Source: CAJQND01 sp051010055
GTDB taxonomy: Bacteria; Pseudomonadota; Alphaproteobacteria; Rhizobiales; CAJQND01
Assembly: GCA_051010055.1 (NCBI GenBank)
Contig: JBPCVY010000217.1
Coordinates: 1-8,424 of the forward strand
Reading direction: 5' to 3'
Length of the DNA: 8,424 nt
Below are positions 1 to 6,286 of this stretch, in pieces. The notes under the pieces were generated by a model that was not told the origin of the DNA, searched no databases, and saw only the letters and a list, made by a program, of their open reading frames with translations. The translations under genes and the position numbers were made by a program. The number at the start of each line of letters is the position of its first letter. Position 1 is the stretch's first letter.

Positions 1-1
1 G

Positions 2-641
2 TGGAAAGGGGAAGGTGGAAATAATGTCGTTAGCCAAAATGTGCATGCGTGGACAGATTCTCTAAAAAGCAGTGAGACAAGTTACCTGATTGAGTATTGC
101 AAAAAAATGGTTTCCTTGAAAACGAGACAGGTTTTCGCATCACATTCAAGGGATGGCAACGTTTAGAAGAGCTTAGTTTACGTGGAACAAGTCACTCCCG
201 GGCATTCATTGCGATGCGGTTTCACGACAGTATGAATGAAGCTTTTTTTAATGGCATTGAGCCAAGTGTTAAGGCAGCGGGTTACGACCCCATTAGAGTC
301 GATCAACAAGAGCATGTCGACAAGATTGACGATCGAATTATCGCCGAAATTCGAAGGTCGCGATTTATCATTTGTGACTTACCTGTTCAATAATCGATCA
401 TCTTCCCGAGGGCGGAATAGAAGAACGATTATCGATTCCGAGAGGTGGAGTTTATTACGAAGCCGGGTTTGCACAAGGAATTGGCATCCCTGTCATTTGG
501 ACCTGTCACAAAAACCTCGTTCAACACGTCCATTTTGATATTCGCCAATTTAACCAAATTGTCTGGGAAACGGCTGAGGAACTGCGGGAAAAACTGGAAT
601 CACGAATTCTCGCGGTGATTGGCCAAGGTCCGGTACGATAG
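2..641 (+). pseudogene. Nucleoside 2-deoxyribosyltransferase-like protein, frameshifted twice and 5'-truncated
   Basis: A single protein can be followed through three reading frames. Frame 2 (from position 2) reads into SYLIEYCKK. At the A7 run 101-107 the continuation NGFLENETGFRITFKGWQRL moves to frame 1. This runs through SRAFIAMRFHDSM, the KIDDRIIAEIRRSRFIICD block and a stop at 391-393. Around 378-381 the continuation moves to frame 3, giving RGGVYYEAGFAQGIGIPVI, then FDIRQFNQIVWETAEELREK, and stops at TAG 639-641. Each join is repaired by one extra base (an A in the A7 run, a T near 379), so both lesions look like 1-bp deletions. The fold resembles nucleoside 2-deoxyribosyltransferases and related TIR-like proteins. 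The Glu in YYEAGFA sits where that family carries its catalytic Glu, with Asp in ICD upstream. A short N-terminal helical or winged-helix-like part precedes the domain. The 5' end lies outside the window. The stretch is more AT-rich than the genes after 889, suggesting acquisition by transfer. Sequencing error is the main alternative to a true pseudogene. The biochemical role is unknown. Confidence 0.72.
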
Positions 642-888
642 AGTTTTATTTCGAACAAGCCGTCCAGTGTTTTCAAATACTAAAATTTCGAGAATTCAGA
701 GTTTTCTAATGGCATAGGACGCTTACATTGTGGCAGAGCGGAATTCTGATCGAGCAATCAAGGTGTCGTGTCGAATTCTGATTTGAAAAACCGCCTGCCG
801 CGATCACATTGCGAGACTTGGCCGAAGGTCACAAAGTGCCAGCCGAAAACCGTTGCGGGAAATCCCAATTCATGCACCAATCTCGGCC
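642..888. other. Intergenic region between the broken NDT-like gene and the FAD oxidase
   Basis: No convincing coding sequence is seen on either strand. The first part (642-720) is AT-rich like the gene to its left, and from about 785 the composition becomes GC-richer like the genes to the right, so the boundary between two kinds of DNA falls here. It holds the direct repeat listed separately and presumably the oxidase promoter, but I could not pick a clear -35/-10 pair or a good ribosome binding site. Confidence 0.55.
741..782. repeat. Direct repeat of GAATTCTGAT, two copies 32 bp apart
   Basis: The 10-mer GAATTCTGAT occurs at 741-750 and again at 773-782. A related inverted form, AGAATTCAG, occurs at 691-699. 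The 32-bp centre-to-centre spacing is close to three helical turns, which would suit two operator half-sites for the downstream oxidase operon. It could instead be the remnant of a mobile element end. Function is not established. Confidence 0.4.
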
Positions 889-2211
889 ATGACAGCACCG
901 CTTCTGCCATCCATGTCTGACAGCTCGGCTTTCCCGCCCTCACTGTGGGCGGCAACAGCAATTGCCAAGCCGGATTGCCCGCCGCTGGAGGGGGATGCTG
1001 ACTGCGATGTGGCAATTGTCGGGGCAGGTTTTACCGGCCTCACAGCAGCTCTTTCTGCAGCTGAAGCCGGGGCCTCGGTCATTGTGCTGGAGGCTGGAGA
1101 GCCTGGGTGGGGCGCATCAGGGCGCAATGGCGGACAGGTGAACGCCGGGCTCAAGATTGCTCCTTACGAGATAGAGGCAAAGTTTGGCCGCGAGGCCAGC
1201 GCCAAAATCATTGCCTTTGCGAGCACAACCACCGATGTGGTGTGGCAGCTTATCGAAAAACACAAAATCAACTGCGATGGCGACAAGGCCGGGCTTTTGT
1301 TCTGCGTTGCGAAAAAGGCCCATATGGAAGACCAGCGCAAAGTCACAAGTGATTGGGCAGCACGTGGTGCGCCGGTGAGGTGGGCAGATGAGGAAGAAAC
1401 TGCTCATTTGACGGGCGCCACGGGCTATCTGGGCGCAATGGTTGATATGCGCTGTGGCACGGTGCAGCCACTTTCCTATGCGCGCGGGCTTGCCGACGCT
1501 GCGATGAAAGCGGGTGCGCGCATTTGCGGCCAGACAAAGGTGACATCTTTGAAGCGGGAGAATGACAGGTTTGCGGTTTCAACGGCGAAGGGTGTTGTTT
1601 CCGCAAAAAAGGTTATCCTTGCCACCAACGGCTATAGCGGGTTTCACGCCTCAGGCCTTTCCCCTGCGCTCGACCGTTCCATCATCCCTATTTCAAGCTT
1701 CATCGTTGCAACGGAGCCGTTGTCAGACAATTTGCGCAAATCGATCCTGCCGGAGGGCCATTGCACCGCAGATACCAGACGGTTCTTGTATTACACCCGG
1801 TTCGATAAGGAAGGCAGGCTGGTTTTTGGCGGCCGCGGCCTGTTGCGCGAGCCAAAAAGCGCTGATGATTTTGCTCACCTGCAAGCCGGTATTGCCAAAG
1901 TCTATCCGCAAGTGCGCGATGTGCCCATTTCCTACTGCTGGTCGGGCCGCCTGGCGCTCACCATGGACAAGATTCCCCATCTGCACGAACCAGAGCCCGG
2001 GCTGATGATGGGTCTTGGCTACAATGGGCGCGGCGTTGCTGCTGCTAGCGCGCTGGGCACCGCCCTTGGTGAATATGCCGCCACCGGCAACCGTGATGTG
2101 CTGCCACTTTCCTCAACTGACATTCCCACCATTGCCTTTCATGGCATGCGTGAGCCATTTATGGCTGCCGGATTTGCCTGGCACCGGGCAATGGACGCGT
2201 TAGGGCTTTGA
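889..2211 (+). CDS. FAD-dependent oxidoreductase, DAO family (gamma-glutamylputrescine oxidase PuuB-like)
   Basis: A flavoprotein of the D-amino-acid oxidase (DAO) family that would oxidise a C-N bond of an amine or amino-acid-like substrate, releasing an aldehyde and ammonia or amine. With the ATG at 889 it is 440 aa. The N-terminal Rossmann dinucleotide-binding motif VAIVGAGFTG lies near residues 41-50, and an acidic residue (E68 in IVLEAG) ends the second strand where it would hold the ribose. SGRNGGQVN (about 77-85) is the flavin-contacting loop typical of PuuB-like oxidases. ATNGY lies near 245-249, and the C-terminal FAD motif GLGYNGRGV near 375-383. No signal peptide is seen, so it should be cytoplasmic. 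In-frame starts are TTG 853, ATG 889 and ATG 913. None has a good Shine-Dalgarno, and homologous proteins usually begin near PPSLWAAT, which also fits 913. The amidase follows 31 bp downstream on the same strand. PuuB identity is a family-level resemblance, and other amine oxidases of this family remain possible. Confidence 0.85.
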   Translation: MTAPLLPSMSDSSAFPPSLWAATAIAKPDCPPLEGDADCDVAIVGAGFTGLTAALSAAEAGASVIVLEAGEPGWGASGRNGGQVNAGLKIAPYEIEAKFGREASAKIIAFASTTTDVVWQLIEKHKINCDGDKAGLLFCVAKKAHMEDQRKVTSDWAARGAPVRWADEEETAHLTGATGYLGAMVDMRCGTVQPLSYARGLADAAMKAGARICGQTKVTSLKRENDRFAVSTAKGVVSAKKVILATNGYSGFHASGLSPALDRSIIPISSFIVATEPLSDNLRKSILPEGHCTADTRRFLYYTRFDKEGRLVFGGRGLLREPKSADDFAHLQAGIAKVYPQVRDVPISYCWSGRLALTMDKIPHLHEPEPGLMMGLGYNGRGVAAASALGTALGEYAATGNRDVLPLSSTDIPTIAFHGMREPFMAAGFAWHRAMDALGL

Positions 2212-2242
2212 AAAACTTCACCAAAAATAACAGGTTGACCCA

Positions 2243-3583
2243 ATGAAGACACTGCATGAACTAAGCACTGCCCTTGCAGAAGGAAAAACCACCTCCAGGG
2301 CTCTCGTGGAAGAAGCCCTAGCGAACATCAAGGATGAGAGCGGGGAGGGTGTGCGGGCCTTCATCCGTGTCGCCGAAGACGAAGTGTTGGCAGATGCAGA
2401 CCAAATGGATGGCCTGCGCGCAAGCGGCCGGGCGCCTTCGCCCTTTGCCGGCATTCCCATGTCGCTGAAAGACCTGTTCGATGTTGCCGGAGAGGTCACC
2501 ACTGCCGGTTCCATTGTTTTGAAAGGTGCCGCGCCAGCCGCCCGGGACGCCACCACCGTTGCCCGCCTGAAGGCCGCCGGGTTCGTGAATATGGGCCGCA
2601 CCAATATGACCGAATTTGCCTATTCCGGTGTTGGCCTTAATCCACACTACGGTACGCCGAAATCTGTCTGGGACAGGGAGAGCGGGCGCATTCCGGGCGG
2701 TTCATCCTCCGGGGCGGCAGTTTCTGTTGCCGATGGCATGGCAGCGCTTGCCATGGGAACTGATACAGGCGGCTCATGCCGCATTCCGGCAGCGTTTAAT
2801 GGGGTGGTTGGAGTGAAGCCGACAACCGGGCGTATTTCAACCCGCGGCGTATACCCGTTGGCAGAAAGTTTCGATGCGCCGGGCCCGTTTGCCAACTCAG
2901 TTTCCTGCTGTGCTTCTGCCGATGCCATTTTGGCTGAAGACTGGGATGGTGTGCTGGCGGAGCGGGCGCCGGGAACCTTGCGCTTTGCAGTCCTCAAAAC
3001 CATGGTGCATGAGAGGCTCGATGCTCACGTTGGTGCGGCGCTGGAGGCGGCCTATAGCAAGCTTTCCAAGGCCGGTGTTGCGCTGGTGGATATCACCTTG
3101 CTGGGGCTTGATGAACTTCCGAAAGTCAACGCCAAGGGGGGCATTGTGGCCGCTGAAGCCTATGCTGAACACAAGCCCCTGTTGGCAAAGAGCGGCGCAG
3201 ATTTCGACCAGCGTGTCGCCATACGCATCAAGTCCGGCGGGCTTCAATCTGCTGATGAACTCATCGATATCATCCGCTTCCGGCGGAATATTGTTGCTGA
3301 CGCAAGGCGTGCTTTGTCTGGCTTTGACGCATTTATCATGGCCACAGCCCCTATCGTGCCGCCGGCAATTTCCGAGTTGGACAAGGATGAAGATTATCTG
3401 CGGCTCAACCTCTTGTGCCTGCGCAACACGTTTGTTGGAAACTTCCTCGACACCTGCGCTATTTCCATGCCCATCGGTGAACCAGATGGCCCGCCTGTGG
3501 GCCTGATGCTCATGGCCCGGGGCGGTGATGACCACGCACTGTTTTCTGCCGCCCTGGCCGTTGAGCGCGCCCTTGGGAGATAA
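2243..3583 (+). CDS. Amidase (amidase signature family)
   Basis: A 446-aa serine hydrolase of the amidase signature family, which cleaves carboxamides (R-CO-NH2 or R-CO-NHR) with a Ser-cisSer-Lys triad. All three residues are visible: Lys76 in PMSLKDLFD, the cis-Ser at 154 in the PGGSSSGAA glycine/serine loop, and the nucleophile Ser178 in GTDTGGSCRIPAAFNG. The 24-residue spacing between the two serines is as in known members. The protein is short compared with GatA (about 490 aa), and no gatB or gatC is nearby, so a tRNA amidotransferase role is unlikely. ATG 2243 has AGG at 2232-2234 with 8-nt spacing. The 31-bp gap after the FAD oxidase suggests co-transcription and a shared substrate route, for example hydrolysing an amide before or after amine oxidation; this is inference. 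The stop codon lies 3 bp from the stop of the convergent M19-like gene, with no terminator hairpin between them. Confidence 0.87.
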   Translation: MKTLHELSTALAEGKTTSRALVEEALANIKDESGEGVRAFIRVAEDEVLADADQMDGLRASGRAPSPFAGIPMSLKDLFDVAGEVTTAGSIVLKGAAPAARDATTVARLKAAGFVNMGRTNMTEFAYSGVGLNPHYGTPKSVWDRESGRIPGGSSSGAAVSVADGMAALAMGTDTGGSCRIPAAFNGVVGVKPTTGRISTRGVYPLAESFDAPGPFANSVSCCASADAILAEDWDGVLAERAPGTLRFAVLKTMVHERLDAHVGAALEAAYSKLSKAGVALVDITLLGLDELPKVNAKGGIVAAEAYAEHKPLLAKSGADFDQRVAIRIKSGGLQSADELIDIIRFRRNIVADARRALSGFDAFIMATAPIVPPAISELDKDEDYLRLNLLCLRNTFVGNFLDTCAISMPIGEPDGPPVGLMLMARGGDDHALFSAALAVERALGR

Positions 3584-3586
3584 AAC

Positions 3587-4558
3587 TCAACCCGGCCCGA
3601 AATTCTCATCGAAGAAGCGCAACCAGTTGCCGCCCATAACCTTGGCGGCTTCATCATCGTTCATGCCTGCCGCCTTCAGCCCGCGGGCGATTGTGTCGAA
3701 ATCGCGATTGTCGGTGAACCATTCCGGCTGGGGTGGAAAGCCCGCATCAGATTTCGAACCCTCTCCATAGTCGATTTCCTTTGACCAGCGGCCAACCCGC
3801 ATCCACTCAACTACGCTGTCGGGCTGGTCCTGGCACAAATCCGAACCGATGCCGATATGATCAATACCCATAAGCTCGGCGGTGCGGCACACCATTTCGC
3901 AAAAGCTCTCAAGGGTGCAGGCAGACTTGCCCTTCAGGTGATGCGGGTAAAGGGAAAAGCCCAGCATGCCGCCGCTATCGCCCAGAGCTTTCAGCACCCC
4001 ATCGGACTTGTTGCGCAGCCCCGCGTGCCAGCTTGCCGGGTTGGCATGGGTGATGGCGATGGGGCGTTCGGAATAATCGATGGCTTCAAGGGTTGAACGC
4101 TCCGCTGAATGGGACATGTCGATGACCAGCCCCACCCGGTTCATCTCCCGCACCACCTGTTTTCCAAACCGCGTAAGGCCAGTGTCTTCAGCCTCATAGC
4201 AGCCGGTGGCCAGTAGTGACTGGTTGTTATAGGTGAGCTGCATAAAGCGCGCGCCAAGGCTGTGGCATATCTCCACCAGGCCAATATCATCTTCGATGGG
4301 CGAGCAGTTCTGAAAACCGAATATGATGGCCGTGCGCCCTTGCGCCTGGGCAGTACGTACATCATCCCCGGTGCGCGCGTGACAGATAAGGTCCGGGTAG
4401 CTTTCAAACCACCGGTTCCAGCGTTCTATATTGGCAACCGTTTCCCGGAACATCTCGTGATAGCAGATAGTCACATGCACCGCTGAAACGCCGCCTTCGC
4501 GCATCTGCCGGAAGATTTTCTCTGACCAGTTACAATATTGCAGCCCATCAATAATCAT
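3587..4558 (-). CDS. Membrane dipeptidase-like protein, peptidase family M19, with altered metal site
   Basis: A 323-aa protein of the M19 (renal/membrane dipeptidase) family, a TIM-barrel metallohydrolase of the amidohydrolase superfamily. Family blocks are clear: SLGARFMQLTYNNQ, GLTRFGKQVVREMNRVGLVI, the IDMSHS histidine (H150), ITHANPAS (H171), the IGSDLC aspartate (D240) and a C-terminal KVMGGNWLRFF. However, the usual N-terminal DGHND metal motif reads DGLQY (residues 4-8), and the bridging Glu position reads Q83 in FGFQN. I recall the same changes in an M19 subfamily found near glycine-betaine/dimethylglycine catabolic genes in pseudomonads, so this is probably a subfamily trait, not decay. 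ATG 4558 is preferred because the barrel begins at once (MIIDGLQ) and CAAGGGG at 4576-4570 can serve as ribosome binding site. A GTG at 4600 would only add 14 unconserved residues. No signal peptide or membrane anchor is seen. It converges on the amidase and is divergent from recA. Confidence 0.82.
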   Translation of the reverse strand: MIIDGLQYCNWSEKIFRQMREGGVSAVHVTICYHEMFRETVANIERWNRWFESYPDLICHARTGDDVRTAQAQGRTAIIFGFQNCSPIEDDIGLVEICHSLGARFMQLTYNNQSLLATGCYEAEDTGLTRFGKQVVREMNRVGLVIDMSHSAERSTLEAIDYSERPIAITHANPASWHAGLRNKSDGVLKALGDSGGMLGFSLYPHHLKGKSACTLESFCEMVCRTAELMGIDHIGIGSDLCQDQPDSVVEWMRVGRWSKEIDYGEGSKSDAGFPPQPEWFTDNRDFDTIARGLKAAGMNDDEAAKVMGGNWLRFFDENFGPG

Positions 4559-4642
4559 GTGTAAAACTGCCCCTTGAGGTGATAGCCGGTTACAAAGCAC
4601 AGCGGCAGAGCAAGGGCAATCTCAGGAATCAGATTTCGACAA

Positions 4643-4656
4643 GAACAAATGTGAAC
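4643..4656. promoter_or_regulatory. Possible degenerate SOS-like element GAAC-N6-GAAC
   Basis: Two GAAC half-sites (4643-4646 and 4653-4656) stand 6 bp apart, whereas alphaproteobacterial LexA sites have 7 bp between them. The spacing argues against a functional LexA box. It shares AGAACAAA with the better site at 4710 and may be an auxiliary or decayed copy. Confidence 0.2.
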
Positions 4657-4699
4657 ATAATCCAAATTTCAAAATGAAATCAGTATTTTAAAAAATTTG

Positions 4700-4727
4700 T
4701 TGCTAATAAGAACAAAATAGGTACATT
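4700..4727 (+). promoter_or_regulatory. Candidate recA promoter
   Basis: A -35-like TTGCTA (4700-4705) and a -10-like TACATT (4722-4727) are separated by 16 bp; each matches the sigma-70-type consensus at 4 of 6 positions. This would start the transcript near 4734 and leave a leader of about 70 nt before the recA ATG. The match is weak alone but gains support from the LexA-type site lying inside it. Confidence 0.35.
4710..4724. promoter_or_regulatory. Probable LexA (SOS) box of recA
   Basis: The site GAAC-AAAATAG-GTAC matches the alphaproteobacterial LexA direct-repeat consensus GAAC-N7-GAAC (GTTC-N7-GTTC on the other strand) with one mismatch, in the second half-site. It lies between and overlaps the candidate -35 and -10 elements, where bound LexA would block RNA polymerase. 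Position upstream of recA is exactly where such a box is expected. Confidence 0.55.
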
Positions 4728-4790
4728 GAAGACAATTCATTTGTGGGGCCAAGTTAATTTGCTGGCACAGGGCCCATTGTGGAATCATGA

Positions 4791-4796
4791 AAGGGA
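4791..4796 (+). promoter_or_regulatory. recA ribosome binding site
   Basis: AAGGGA (4791-4796) lies 9 nt before ATG 4806 and directly abuts an alternative ATG at 4797. The spacing rules out 4797 and decides for 4806. Confidence 0.6.
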
Positions 4797-4805
4797 ATGC
4801 AGGTT

Positions 4806-5912
<1,107 letters not shown>

Positions 5913-5982
5913 TTTTGAGAGTTTTTGAACGGTCATAAAATGGCCCACCGCCACCCCAAATCTCATAGCTTGTTCATGTAAA

Positions 5983-6144
5983 ACAGCGCGAGGCGTTATG
6001 CTCCCCGAACTAGGGATTAAACCCTAGGGCCGCAGTGTTCCTTTCCCCTGGAACAAACTCACCGCGAGTCAATGACTTGACTGCGGCCAGCAGACATAAG
6101 CGCTGTAAGCCACCCGGCCACCCCACCGGCCGGGTGGCTTTTTT
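5983..6144 (+). ncRNA. Candidate small structured RNA between recA and alaS
   Basis: Several perfect inverted repeats nest here. ACAGCGC (5983-5989) pairs with GCGCTGT (6100-6106). TTATG (5996-6000) pairs with CATAA (6095-6099), directly stacked on the 3' side with a 6-nt bulge GAGGCG on the 5' side. Inside are hairpin CTAGGG/CCCTAG (6010-6015, 6022-6027), a 9-bp stem GGCCGCAGT/ACTGCGGCC (6028-6036, 6080-6088), and within that stem hairpins GTTCC/GGAAC (6037-6041, 6050-6054) and ACTC/GAGT (6057-6060, 6066-6069). The terminator hairpin begins at the next base, so the whole makes a discrete RNA of about 160 nt. No good promoter was found just upstream (a weak -10-like CATGTA lies at 5975-5980), so it could also be a processed recA 3' UTR. 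Size, closing stem and central bubble loosely recall 6S RNA, but the branched apical part does not fit well. I see no tmRNA tag, SRP core or known riboswitch motif. Confidence 0.45.
6107..6144 (+). terminator. Strong intrinsic terminator
   Basis: A perfect 12-bp GC-rich stem AGCCACCCGGCC / GGCCGGGTGGCT (6108-6119 with 6128-6139), extendable by one A-T pair, has an 8-nt loop ACCCCACC and is followed by a run of six T (6139-6144). It ends the recA and/or small RNA transcript on the plus strand and insulates alaS from recA. Confidence 0.92.
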
Positions 6145-6286
6145 ATAACTCTTCATAATATGCCGCCCAATCCTTACCTGTTATGGACATCCACAGGCGT
6201 GCAAGGGTAAAAGGCTGGCCTGGGCCTAAACCCTCAATTTCAAGGCAATGTCCGCAAATGGGCGCAAATGAAAGAATGGAGTGCCG
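6145..6286 (+). promoter_or_regulatory. alaS leader with ribosome binding site
   Basis: Because of the terminator upstream, alaS needs its own promoter here. CATAAT at 6154-6159 resembles a -10 box, but no fitting -35 is seen. GGAG (6278-6281) is a good ribosome binding site 5 nt before ATG 6287. Two GCAAATG copies (6254-6260 and 6264-6270) occur 10 bp apart; their meaning is unknown. Confidence 0.45.

Larger units (their letters stand above)
4559..4805. promoter_or_regulatory. AT-rich divergent control region between the M19-like gene and recA
   Basis: This non-coding stretch separates two divergent genes and must hold both promoters. The middle (about 4640-4735) is strikingly AT-rich. It contains two AGAACAAA elements (4642-4649 and 4709-4716), a small inverted repeat ATTTC-N5-GAAAT (4666-4680) and the recA promoter and SOS-box candidates listed separately. 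I could not assign a clear minus-strand promoter for the M19-like gene. Confidence 0.6.

Noticed and set aside
236..538. Separate 100-codon plus-strand gene overlapping the NDT-like remnant
   Set aside because: The encoded sequence is low in conserved features; the conserved blocks on both sides fall in the other frames, so this is a shadow.
758..1015. Minus-strand open frame of 85 codons over the oxidase 5' end
   Set aside because: It overlaps the oxidase start region, has no recognisable domain, and its residues follow from the GC-rich complement of a well-supported gene.
2897..3535. Minus-strand open frame of 212 codons antisense to the amidase
   Set aside because: Long antisense frames are common opposite GC-rich genes. 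The plus-strand amidase is strongly supported by its catalytic triad, and the antisense product shows no family features.
4559..4600. GTG at 4600 as start of the M19-like protein
   Set aside because: It adds 14 residues not expected in the family and would place the likely ribosome binding site (4576-4570) inside the gene.
5983..6144. tmRNA, SRP RNA or RNase P RNA
   Set aside because: No proteolysis-tag coding sequence, no SRP GGAAGCAG-type core, and far too short for RNase P RNA; left as an unassigned structured RNA.
6248..6271. Tiny upstream reading frame (7 codons) before alaS as a leader peptide
   Set aside because: It has no Ala codon run and a poorly spaced ribosome binding site; the codon content gives no attenuation logic.
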